20,695 bases of DNA, from the NCBI GenBank assembly GCA_905250885.1, contig CAJNOQ010003307.1, forward strand, positions 1-20,695. Direction: 5' to 3'. The notes below the pieces were generated by a model. That model was given only the letters and a program-made list of their open reading frames with translations, did not search any database and was not told the origin of the DNA. The stretch's first letter is position 1. Every line of letters begins with the position of its first letter. Made by a program: the position numbers and the translations under genes. The stretch comes from Didymodactylos carnosus (lineage: Eukaryota; Rotifera; Eurotatoria; Philodinida; Philodinidae). This document shows positions 1-9,583 of the stretch, piece after piece.

Positions 1-414
1 TGATACATTTTTGTAACTTCGTTCTCCAACACACCCGCTGCTTTAAAAACGTTTTTTTACAGACCACGAGAAAGAGCACATTTAAAAGTACCAAACATAA
101 ACTGAGTTCTCACTTTTGCTACACGTTTTAGCAGAAATAGTAGCAGAAGAAAAAATTCTAGTCGAAAAAAATTTTGAGTTTAAAAATTTACATGTTTTTC
201 GATTTTCATCTAATTGGCTTAGTTTTCTTGATTGAAGTTATAGTTTACAAAAATGTCTGAAAAAAAAGTCTGAAATTATAGTTTACGTATGATTTTGTAG
301 AATATTTCACAGCGCATTTTTTAAAACGAACTCAAAGTCTGTAGAGTGAAAATTGACGGAGCTATTATTATTTAAAAAACTTGCAGAACTTATGTTCTAA
401 CCCAATACTTTTCA
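1..414. other. Intergenic, no gene seen
   Basis: AT-rich sequence with many A and T runs. No splice-framed coding stretch or recognisable domain was found on either strand. A short direct repeat around TATAGTTTAC (about 240-285) is the only internal structure noticed. Confidence 0.5.
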
Positions 415-704
415 ATATAAAACAGAGACCGAATCGGGTTAAAGTCATTTGACCCGAACCCGAACCAACCCGAATGTTTTGTATCCTGACCCGAAATTTT
501 TTTTCTTGACCTGAATGAACTTCGAAAAAAATTTTTTCGCATCCGAAAATAAGGAGTGTAACTTTAGATTTTTCGCAGAAAAACGCATGAAAACTTGAAA
601 ATTTTTTCCGTTGACCCGAATGGTACCCGAAATATTTTTTTATTTGACCCGAATCTGAACCGTTCCAAACATTGATTCAACCCGTTTCGGTCTCTGATAT
701 AAAA
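415..704. mobile_element. hAT-type MITE with 8-bp target duplication
   Basis: The element body is 423-696 (274 bp). Its ends are 18-bp terminal inverted repeats, CAGAGACCGAATCGGGTT at 423-440 and the reverse complement at 679-696 with one mismatch. It is flanked on both sides by the exact 8-bp direct repeat ATATAAAA (415-422 and 697-704). An 8-bp target duplication and termini starting CAG are hallmarks of the hAT superfamily. It contains no ORF, so it must be non-autonomous. The interior carries several GACCCGAA-like motifs (about 451, 488, 508, 613 and 646), all in the same orientation, which could be subterminal transposase-binding sites (inference). Confidence 0.88.
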
Positions 705-1566
705 CTAGAGAGCTTTTCACCTGAATAAGGCAAGTTTCATGGATTAATCCAGATGAAATTTACTCACAGAGACTTTTTCTACAGTTTATTCATATTTATT
801 CATATGAATTCATGCGTGTATTTATTTACTTTAAACTGTTTGTGCTCAATTCAACTATCATATAAAAGTATATTTGAAGAATATTCAGGATTATGGCATT
901 AAATTGATGATAAATTGTCTTTAACGACTATAGTATATAAATTAGAAAATAAACTAAAAAGAAAGATGAACGATGCAGTCATGTGAACTTTCAAACGAAA
1001 CTATAGACAAATGAAAGATTAAGAAATGATCCAAACTATATATTTTTTACTTGAGCCAAAAAATAATATCTAACTAAATCCAACAGATTAACTTGACCAC
1101 TAAATTCTAATTTTTTATTAATGTTCAAAGGTGGCTTTTTCAAGCGATTATTTACATTCTGCATACATACAATAATTAGTAAAATTATTAGTAAACGTTT
1201 AGTAAAACAATACATTAAAACACTCTAAAGGACAGAATTATATTAAGTCTCTGATTCATTCTATTACTGTACGCGAACAGACGCCTCAATTTCCATTGGA
1301 AGTTGATTATCGAGTTTATGTGCAAACCATACGAACTAAAAGAAAAGCGTACACAAATAAGATTTGTCTGTTAATTAAATATAACATGACCATACTTGAC
1401 TCGTAGATTGTTTTAAATTGATTATGTTTTGTTTCTTCTGCAGAGTTGACAGAGTTATTGCAGTATTTTCCGTATTATCAAACGTCACAGATAACTTCAC
1501 ATCACGTATTCCCTTGAAAAGAAAATATTTTTCATCTAGACTAATTTGGAATTATTTTCTATTTTA
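705..1566. other. Intergenic, no gene seen
   Basis: AT-rich sequence without a supportable gene. The one open frame (about 1418-1633 plus) encodes a low-complexity F/K/S-rich peptide. It runs into the GATTTTCTA repeat cluster and has no splice context, so it is not called. Confidence 0.45.
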
Positions 1567-1758
1567 TAGAAAATCGATCTGGAAAAACGTCAAGGATTTT
1601 CCAACTTTTTTAAAATCCCCAGCGATTTTATGATTGTTTAGAAAATATTGATTTTCTACTTTACAGAAAATTCGCTCGATTTTCTATGAATTGCTTTTTC
1701 TTATTTGCTAGAAAATCGATAAGGAATTTCTAAAAAGTTGGAAAATCGACAGCGATTT
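1567..1758. repeat. Foldback cluster of GATTTTCTA motifs
   Basis: The motif AGAAAATCGA or its complement recurs about every 30-60 bp. A clear inverted pair is formed by 1593-1618 (GGATTTTCCAACTTTTTT core) and 1723-1748 (AAAAAGTTGGAAAATCG core). CAGCGATTTT is also repeated directly at 1620 and 1749. The structure resembles a decayed foldback MITE. No target duplication was identified, so the ends are approximate. Confidence 0.55.
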
Positions 1759-1959
1759 TCTAAGAAGATCAATCAGTCATTTTTTTCTAAACCTTCAATG
1801 CAACAAGTTATCCTGTAACAGATCTCTGTTTCTTGTAGTATTTAACATCGGAAATGTTAGTAGATTCGGAAAGTTCTCTCAGTTTTTGAAAATCAGCATA
1901 TTCTTCGAGAAGTATTATTAGTTTAATCGGTATTTATTAGTCAGCTAAAATAAACATCA

Positions 1960-2000
1960 CAGATAGTCAAGAATAGCAAAGCATTGTACTTGGCTATCTG
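1960..2000. repeat. Short hairpin
   Basis: CAGATAG (1960-1966) pairs with CTATCTG (1994-2000). An inner AAG/CTT pair continues the stem. The surrounding 1766-2420 holds no gene that I can see. Confidence 0.35.
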
Positions 2001-2420
2001 AAGAAGTATTATTGTTGTACGATACTTAGAGATCACAAACAGGTACTAAAAAGGTTCTTGCGTTAGGCCTGGTTAAGATAAAGGTTCACCGCAACTTTCT
2101 GAAGAAAGCGATTCGCTTCAGCTAATATTCTTCATATTTATGTCTGAATTTAGCATCTTTCAAAAATGTAGTTGGTTCTATTAACTCAACGACATGATTC
2201 TAACAATTCACATTTATTTTCTTTATTTTTTAAATAAAATAACCGTCGTTCAACACGCGATCGATTTCAAATTTGATTTTCATTATTAAAACATCCATAT
2301 TGTTATTTAATAAGCTGAGATAATTCACCCCACTCAACTTCGAAGTTCAATAGTTTTTAATAACAGTGAAAAAGTTTATCTTGAGCCATTTTCGAGAAAG
2401 AAGAAAATCATTCGACTTTT

Positions 2421-2617
2421 CGATTTTCGGAAAGTCCATATATAAAGTGGCTGAGGATTTTCTATAAATAATTATCAACAATCTAAAGTAGTATCTATAA
2501 TAATAAGATAATACTTATACTTATTATATTAACATCGATTTTCTATAATCTGGAAAATTCATGAGGATTTTATAGATGGACTTTTTGAAAATCGTCGAGC
2601 ATTTTCTATAAATAATT
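2421..2617. repeat. Second GATTTTCTA foldback
   Basis: CGATTTTCGGAAAGTCCATA (2421-2440) is the inverted counterpart of 2575-2594 with two or three mismatches. A second motif, GAGGATTTTCTATAAATAAT (about 2453), recurs in direct orientation at about 2598 (GAGCATTTTCTATAAATAAT). The same core motif dominates the 1567-1758 cluster, so the two are probably related. The cluster lies just 3-prime of the EFCAB7-like gene. Confidence 0.5.
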
Positions 2618-2693
2618 TCCGACTTTACAGTGTATGTTGTTGAGAAAAGAGAATACTATATACAAGAATTATCTATTCTTTACTACCACTAAA

Positions 2694-5528
2694 TCAAAAA
2701 TTTTTAGAAATAAAAGGAAGTGTAAGTTTAGTCACTACCTTATTTTCTGCAAACAACATTGAACCATACGAGTCATGATATTCCGAACAAGAAACGTCTG
2801 GATTATTCATCTTAATTGGTTTTACATTCTAAAATAAACAAAAACAAGAAAAATAGCATTTAACAGAATTAAGAAGTTTCTCACTCACTTTCTTTTGATA
2901 GAATTTAATTAAAGTTCCTTTGAGTTGCTCGAGTTCAAAGAATGCTGTTGGTTTTATACGAAGGTCAGGATTATTTTTGGTATAGACACTAATATTGTAT
3001 GGACACATCTAAAGAAACAAAACAGTTAGTTTATTCCCGCAACTTTATTTTTACAAGCAGAACCTGATCAGCATTGAGACTATAATCAAATCCAAGTGAT
3101 TTTACACCCTTCCACAACTCAGACTCACTTGTGTCTGAGTCATCAACTTCCATTTCGTTTAATTTAAGAAATTTTTCTTTAGATATATTTTGTTCAATAT
3201 CAAGATTCAGAGTTTCTGAAAAAAGACAAGAAATTATTTGATTAAATACATTTCTTTTTTAAAGTCACCTTTTAACGATCTCCAGTCATCATCATCAATC
3301 TCTTCGCCAGCTGTTCGTATTGTAAATAAATTATATTCTTGTCGATCAAGTTGTTTGTTACCTGATTAGAAATAAAAATTAATTAATTCCTAGTGTTAAA
3401 TATCCAAACATTTGCGTTTATACCATCAAGGTCGAACATGTCAAATACTGCTTCTAACACATCACTTGAAATGAAAACAAAAAGTTGAACATCAGTAAGT
3501 ATCATCTTACTTTGAGAAAAGAACAGCTAAATTCTTCAAGCACAGCAAATCATCCTCTCAAAAACTTAGCCTATACAAATGTAAAATTGAGATAACAACA
3601 AGTTTCTCTCTATAATCATAATAAGATAAAACTTTCTCTTTTCTATTCTACGATTATAAATTTACTGGAAATATAATGAAAGACTGTGCATACATCATCT
3701 GTTTAGAAAGAAAAACTACATCGTATCTTACCGATAAGATTTGGACATCACAAAACGATGTTTGGAAGAAGTTTTTGATGATGGTTCTTTTAGAGTTTTG
3801 ATTGGATTTCGTTCATTTATTTCTTTTGATCTTGATTTTAAAACTCCACCAAATGTCACTGGAACAATTTCATACACGCCTCGATTTAAATTTTCCACAT
3901 GAAGAAATGATTTCTAAAATATAGTTTAGAGCTAAATTTTATTTTATGATCAATATGTTTGATCAAAAACTTACAGCAAGTACTTTTTCCTCGCTAATAT
4001 AGATAAGTCGTCTCTCTTTTTCATGCGATATTTTTTGAAATATGCACAAGCGCGTGTCAATTTGTTTGAATACTGAATCTGCAATAAAAAAAACACACAA
4101 TAAATCGAAATTAAAACAACAAAGATAACACACCACGCTACGATCTTACCCTTGTGAAAGTTTGTTAAGTACGGTTCAATTGTAAACCAGATTTCTGTAT
4201 CCTTTTTTAATTCGAAAGTATAGCCTATTGAATAAAGTAAATCCTTTGTTTCATACGTTTCGCAAAAGAAGACACCTCTAATTGTTCTTGAATCTAATTT
4301 CTAAACCAATTATGAATAAAAATTATTGTAGTAATCAAGTGTTTTTACTCACATAACTCGTTTCTTTTTCTAATTTAATATCTTCTCGGGTCATCTTTCT
4401 TAGTTTTAAATAGTTGTTGTTCGAACACATTATAACAAAACCACTAAACTTACCGGTATTGACAATTTATTGGTTGATGATGGTAGCGTAATCAAAACAT
4501 TATTGCGTGTTGGTGATGATGTTCTCGAACGTGTTGGTGATGATGTTCTCGAACGTGTTGGTGATGATCGTCTCGAACGTGTTGGTGATGACGGTCTTGA
4601 ACGTGTTGGTGATGACGGTCTCGAACGTGTTGGTGACGACGGTCTTGAACGTGTTGGTGATGACGGTCTCGACCGTGGTTTTTCGCCTAATAAAAAATGA
4701 AATTGTTAATTTAAATCTTTTATGCCTAACTGACACATACTCTTTTTTTGTTTTTCCTCCGTTAATATAGTTTGTCGACAAATATTTTTTTGTTCTCCAA
4801 TTGATTTAGCTAATTTGCGATAATCGACTTGTCCACCTTCAGTTCCAAGTAAAAATCGTATTTTCTCAAACTCGTTTTGGTTAAGTCGATCACCTTTCTA
4901 AAATTAAAACAAAAGAGTACATAGGTAACGAATATTTTTAAGTTTTCTAAAACACACTTGTAGTAAATCAGTTTGAAATTTGTTGAAATCAATCGACGAT
5001 CCCATAGTGGAACTACGGGGCTTTTTCTCAATGCCACATAAAACTTCAAATGCGTCAATCAATGACTTTTCATCAATTCCTTTTTGTTCGTCAATGAGCC
5101 GTTGAAAATTTGTAAACGTCATATCATCTAGTCATGCACAAATAATACATTTTCAAATAATGACAAAAGTTCTAAAACGTACCTTCGTACTTAGACCAAA
5201 AGTCATCAGTTGTGGCTCTTGGTACATCATATCCTACACAACTAAGCGCTAGAAGAAAAATCTAATAAAGAACTCTTACATTTAACATCTAAACAAGAAT
5301 ACCTTTATGAAAGTTTTCCCTATTTATTATCTTAAATTGTTTTGAATCGGCATAACGGTCGAATACACTACGATAAAAACGGAAATCATTTGATAGACTG
5401 GACGAAGAAGAAATATTGTAGTTGTTATTGTTCAAAAACGATGATCGATTATTTGACGAGCGTATATCGTGAATTGAACCTCCGCCACCACCACTACCGA
5501 ATTTTTGTGCGTTTACACGTGCACTCAT
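2694..5528 (-). CDS. EFCAB7: EFCAB7-like EF-hand protein, 14 exons, complete
   Basis: Exons, in transcript order: 5528-5303, 5248-5183, 5127-4958, 4897-4741, 4686-4454, 4394-4353, 4300-4150, 4078-3975, 3913-3732, 3464-3424, 3361-3269, 3215-3064, 3008-2889, 2828-2694. All introns are GT-AG and 52-71 nt, except intron 9 (267 nt). The joined frame gives 623 aa, close to the roughly 630 aa known for vertebrate EFCAB7. After a Gly/Asn/Ser-rich N-terminus come degenerate EF-hands (about 48-190), an SP-rich repeat (about 211-266), a beta-rich middle domain (about 298-405) and a canonical EF-hand loop at 455-466 (DLDGNKQLDRQE) followed by an RTAGEE segment. The C-terminus ends in an FAENK motif and TGA. 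In vertebrates EFCAB7 works with IQCE to anchor the EVC-EVC2 complex at the ciliary base in Hedgehog signalling. The same role here is inferred. The ATG at 5528 is preferred over 5552 because an acceptor-like AG lies between them. The family call rests on remembered features, not an alignment. Confidence 0.82.
4506..4673 (-). repeat. Seven 24-bp coding repeats (RSRPSSPT)n in EFCAB7 exon 5
   Basis: Seven consecutive 24-bp units with no indels lie within exon 5. In the gene frame on the minus strand they read RSRPSSPT four times, then RSRRSSPT once and RSRTSSPT twice. Each unit contains an S-P dipeptide and fits the general pattern R-x-x-x-S-x-P of 14-3-3 ligands, so the stretch may be a phospho-regulated linker between the EF-hands and the middle domain (inference). 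Because 24 is a multiple of 3, copy number can change without frameshift. The repeat also keeps other frames open, which creates spurious ORFs. Confidence 0.9.
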
Positions 5529-5530
5529 GG

Positions 5531-5532
5531 CT
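5531..5532 (-). promoter_or_regulatory. Acceptor-like AG just before the EFCAB7 start
   Basis: On the minus strand, CTTTTTACCTATATATAG ends two bases before the ATG at 5528. A pyrimidine-rich tract followed by AG looks like a 3-prime splice site. It could join a 5-prime UTR exon or a trans-spliced leader. No matching donor or leader is visible. Confidence 0.4.
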
Positions 5533-5552
5533 ATATATAGGTAAAAAGACAA

Positions 5553-6344
5553 TAGATCTTGATTTATAAATGCGTTTCTGTTTGTACGTGATAAATTTGT
5601 TTCACAATCGTGTTTTTTACAGATCTAATGCGACTGCAAGGCAGGATTTTGAGTATTAGCAAAGCTTTAACGCAACACACAAAGACAGCAAAGAAGATCG
5701 AATGAATCGACTAATCCTTAAAAACAAAGAATGCTTATAGTACAGTATTTGTTAAGTTACGTTCTTTCGAAAACAAATTGTTTATATATAAAAATATGTG
5801 TTTGAATGTAGTATGAGAAAACTATTTTTGAACTACGTTTGAGATCTATCTAAGAAACTAGATCTTCAAAGTCCTTCATTGCAACATCTTTGCGACAACT
5901 AGACTTTACTTGCCTAGATATGTGACTTGCTCCTCAACATTCGTAATATTTTTCAAGTTCTGTGTAGGAGAAGAAACGAATATTAGCTAAAAAATAGCTA
6001 CTAAATGGTGATAGTATGCTTAGTTTTGCTAGAAACATAAAATGTGATTCCCTCAGTTCTTGTACCAACTACAGAATTGCGATTTTATGAAAACTCTTAG
6101 TTTTAACAAAAATTTATACATTAACAGGCTCTATTTTGTTTTGAAACAATAGATGTAACTTCGTTAAGCGTATACTTCCGAGAGCATTCTCAAAAATTCT
6201 CGAATACAAGATTAAGTTTTTAGAATCCTATTATCGACACAATCTCTCTGGTGCATTATGTTCGAGAGTACATTACCGTAGTTCATTCTAGTGTTACTTC
6301 ATTTCCGTGCTTGATAACTGTAGAAACAATCTCTAATTTTCTAG
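5553..6344. other. Intergenic, upstream of EFCAB7-like gene
   Basis: No coding region is supported. This should contain the EFCAB7-like promoter, read leftward, but no confident TATA or initiator element stands out from the AT-rich background. Confidence 0.4.
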
Positions 6345-6480
6345 TAAAAGACCCATCTTGTCGTCAATTAGGTGTAAAAGACTTAGATTAACAGTTTCAT
6401 TTTTCATTAGCCGAAAACCCATGCTCAAGAACCTCATCACCAACACGCAATAATGCTTGTCAGACTCATCAGTCGAATAT
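6345..6480 (+). pseudogene. Inverted, decayed partial copy of EFCAB7 intron 4 and repeat start
   Basis: Read on the plus strand, about 6376-6420 closely matches EFCAB7 intron 4 (minus strand, 4740-4687), including CAATTAGGTGTAAAAGA and a terminal TTTCATTTTTCATTAG. It is followed by a degraded start of exon 5 and a single repeat unit containing CCTCATCACCAACACGC, then AATAATG as in the real gene. Small indels break the frame. Because the intron is kept, this is a DNA-level inverted duplication, not a retrocopy. It has one repeat unit where the gene has seven. The outer limits are approximate. Confidence 0.7.
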
Positions 6481-7560
6481 GAAGAATATACCTTTGAAGC
6501 CGAATTAGGCAAGAGACTGTTTCGTCAATTAGGTATGCAACAGTTACAGTGAACTGTAACTGTAAAAACTGCATAACTGGTACATTTGATAATCGAAACT
6601 GATCATAACTATCAGAAAAAATTTATACATCAAAGCAAAGTTTCTGATCTTTTCGAGTCTGGAAACAAGAAAAAAAGCTCGGATTAAATTATTATGTCAT
6701 TGAATTTTAGTTTTATTTCCAATATATCGATACTTCTTGTTAAACAAAATCTTATTTTATTTTGTATCGCAAAAATATACGCTTTTCATACTTGGTTAAT
6801 ATAGAGACTATGAATTTTGTAGTCAAAATAATATATAAACTCATTTTAATGAGATCAATATAAGAGCAAAAATCACTTTCATATTAACGACTACGGTGAA
6901 TGACTGAACAAAATCACTCTCACTACTTACTGCTACATTTTATCTCAATTTGAAAGTAGAATTTAAAAAGCCTATGTAAAATTGGTCAAAATTCTGGGGG
7001 GGTGTCTCATTGTGAAGAAAACACTTTGCTCTACGAGACAATGTTCATGGAATGCTGGGGATGAATACATTTTGTAGTCCAGGCTTTCCTCCACATTTGG
7101 CATGTACAAATCACAACTGAAAATGTTATCAAAAAGTGGGCGATACTACTGGAGTAGTTTTACAGTTTAACAGTTATAGTTAATTACTTTTGTCAAACTC
7201 CTTCAGTGTCTCCAAAGGAGAAGGAGTTGAAGTTTAGCCTCACAAGGGGCTGCCCTAACAAGGTTTTTAACTGCAACTGGTGAATACCTACCGTCAATAT
7301 TCTTAAATATCGACTTAAGTTTCCCTTAACTTCAAGAACTCTACTCTAAAGTTAAGCGTTGACATATGAGTTATTCCACTTTGGCGTACACTTTTGACAA
7401 TTATTTAACTTTTATTCTGCTCACTGAAGATTAAATACTTTTGTTGCCATGGACACCTGTAATAAAAGTAACCAATAAAAAGAAATGTGACGAGGAAGTC
7501 AGTCAGTTCGCAATCATGGAAAAATACCGACCAATGCGAATGAGTATATCCTTTTTTCAG
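6481..7560. other. Intergenic, no gene seen
   Basis: AT-rich sequence with a few small palindromes: 6540-6563, and AACTCCTTC paired with GAAGGAGTT near 7196-7228. A run of seven G lies near 6996-7002. No gene, RNA or full transposon could be supported. Confidence 0.4.
6540..6563. repeat. Perfect 10-bp hairpin
   Basis: ACAGTTACAG and CTGTAACTGT are perfect inverted repeats around a TGAA loop. The function is unknown. It lies just downstream of the decayed EFCAB7 fragment. Confidence 0.6.
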
Positions 7561-7635
7561 CACCATAATTATGATTGTTTCTTTTCGAAAGACAAGTTTG
7601 AAGCATACAAAAATAATCATAAAGCAAAATTAAAG
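7561..7635 (+). other. Isolated exon-like segment
   Basis: The sequence CTTTTTTCAG at 7551-7560 looks like a splice acceptor and AAG|GTGAGC at 7635-7641 like a strong donor. Between them are 75 nt (25 codons) that stay open and encode a K-rich peptide with KDKFEAYKNNHK. No partner exon was found on either side, so it may be a relic exon or chance. No family is recognised. Confidence 0.2.
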
Positions 7636-8277
7636 GTGAGCAATTGATGGTCTCTCACCACACAGCACCAAGCAGAAATATAGTTTGCTCCTGAATTAAA
7701 TAGGGCTAAAACAGAATTAAAGGATAAAACTGAGTAAAGGTAAAGTTGTAGACTGGATAAAACTAAGCATCTCTGACTTTTGATTTATGTTATAATTTTG
7801 CAGTTTTCGATTGATTATTGAAATCTCTGCCAAAATAATGAAAAAAACGTATCATTTGTCATGTTTTATATTAAATAAATACATAATTCATAATTGATAT
7901 TGAGTTTGACGAGAGTATCTTGATATGTTGAAAACCGTTAGGTATTTTATAGTTTTGAAAAACTTTCATTTAGATATTGAAAAAATATACTAGTGAAATA
8001 AGTACAAGATTTATTGCCAGCTCCTTGTTCTACGAGTAGAGAGAGGTTTGCTTTTTACTATTGTAAACGTTTAAATGTAGGTGTAAATTCTGTAATCAAT
8101 ATGTATATATTTTATTTTTTTTCAAGGCCTGTATCTGTAGCTGATCGATATCAATACACTGTAGAAGAAACTAGTCATCAAAACTTCATCAATATTCATT
8201 CGTATACCTCATATTGAAATGTTTACAGCAGGATAACCAAAATTAAAAAACATACTAAAAGAAATTTTACTAACATA

Positions 8278-8907
8278 TGGTGCAAAAGTAATGGTGTAAA
8301 TGTCGAGCATTATTTTTCCATGTTCCGTCTGAACTTCGTAAAACATAGAGAACAAATTTTTTCCTGATTAAGTTTGAATGAGAAAAAATCTAAAGAGCAA
8401 ACGTCGCCAGAAAAGCTCTTGCAACTTTCGCTCTCTTCAAACATGTTTCTCTCATCAAGCATATTATCTATAACAAAATGTCTAAAATTATGTAATTGTA
8501 GAAACTAAATGTGTTTTTATCGCTCGTTCGAATGGAGGATGATAAATTATCTTTCGGTCTACTTTTCAACCAGAAATTCGCAAATTTTTCATTCGTTTCA
8601 AAAACAATTAATTTGATTTAATTAATAACTTTTAGATACTGAACTAACTTCCTCCTTTTGCTAAAATGCATTTTCTGAAATAGCATTCAGTTCTCTGCAA
8701 ATTCACATTATTTAAAATCTTTACTAATATATTTTGAGGCATAAATAAAGAAATTTTCTCGATGTACCATCTTCCCATGCAAAGTAGTGCGTTTCTACTA
8801 AAACTGACTTTTTTTACTATTAAGAAATTATCAAGGAACTTTTAGAAAGTAGAAGGATCTGTCGCTGAGAAATACAGCTTGATATTTGCACCATTACTTT
8901 TGCACCA
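8278..8907. mobile_element. Mariner-like MITE with TIRs of about 45 bp
   Basis: TGGTGCAAAAGTAATGGTG at 8278-8296 reappears as its reverse complement ending at 8907. The similarity continues inward for about 45 bp with several mismatches. Both ends abut TA dinucleotides (8276-8277 and 8908-8909), the target duplication of Tc1/mariner elements. The terminal sequence resembles Hsmar1/MADE1-type mariner ends, which carry GGTGCAAAAGTAAT (from memory). There is no transposase ORF inside, so it is a deletion derivative or MITE. A few bases beyond the TA (AACA) also match, so the true ends may lie slightly further out. Confidence 0.75.
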
Positions 8908-9041
8908 TATGTTATGATAGTGGCCATTTCTGTAGACAATATCGTTCAATTTTAAAAAGTTCCAATCAAAAAGATTTCCAGTAGAAATTCTCAAGTAGGA
9001 TCCTACCCATGGGAAAATTTTAGTATATAAAACGGCGTGTA

Positions 9042-9133
9042 CACCCGTGAATATCGTGAAATGAACTGTGGTCGCACGTAAACATCGTAAAATGATGTAT
9101 GGGCACGCGTGAAAACTATGTTCTACTTGTGAC
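9042..9133. repeat. Degenerate 31-bp tandem repeat
   Basis: Three units of about 31 bp begin at 9042, 9073 and 9104, with pattern CRC-CGTGAA-A-ATCGTGAAATG. A further copy of the core TCGTAAAATGRTGTATGGGC, seen at 9085-9104, occurs at 9198-9217. The block is richer in CG and CACGTG-like motifs than its surroundings. It may be a minisatellite or the interior of an old repeat element. Overlapping open frames on both strands (8842-9135 minus, 9139-9456 plus) have no recognisable domain. Confidence 0.5.
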
Positions 9134-9455
9134 AACGTGTGAACTGTTTACGGAAACTTTTCGTGTCATATTTTTCTCACGTGGGCACTACTGAAAGTCG
9201 TAAAATGGTGTATGGGCGGGCACACCAGGAAAAGAAATTTTCATTTGTGAACGTGTGCGAAATTATAGAAAGTTCACACGTAACCACGCATTTGATGTTG
9301 CAACTGCGCGATCCGAACCCCGTGAAACTTCGACAGGATTTCTCCATCGGTATTGTAAGAAAGATGACATTTCCAGTAGAGATTTCAACACAAAAATTCT
9401 ACACAATTTCTATTACAAGATATTGTAGGATTACATGGAATCATGTAATAGGATA

Positions 9456-9583
9456 GTAGATTCCAGTGGCGGATTTATGATGGTTGCGACTGCACCTACC
9501 AAAAACAGGAAACTTTTTTTGATTGCGTTTTCAGTGCTCCGCACCTGTCGGAAAAATTTTCTAGATCCGTTGCTAGTAGATGA
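9456..9583. mobile_element. Short hAT-type MITE, 112 bp
   Basis: The element body is 9464-9575. The left end CAGTGGCGGATTTATG is typical of hAT termini, and the right end CTAGATCCGTTGCTA is its imperfect inverted counterpart. Flanking 8-mers GTAGATTC (9456-9463) and GTAGATGA (9576-9583) share 6 of 8 bases, consistent with an aged 8-bp target duplication. It has no coding capacity. Confidence 0.65.

Noticed and set aside
4506..4673. CRISPR-like array
   Set aside because: The units are directly adjacent with no spacers, lie inside a spliced eukaryotic exon, and encode protein.
4470..4781. Open frames on both strands across the 24-bp repeats (VGDDGLER-type and FETVITNT-type peptides)
   Set aside because: They are shadows of the in-frame RSRPSSPT repeat of EFCAB7 exon 5. 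A 24-bp unit keeps several frames open, and only the spliced minus-strand frame connects to the flanking exons.
8842..9456. Open frames of about 100 aa on both strands
   Set aside because: They overlap the mariner-like TIR and the 31-bp repeats, have no recognisable domain or splice sites, and are best explained by repeat composition.
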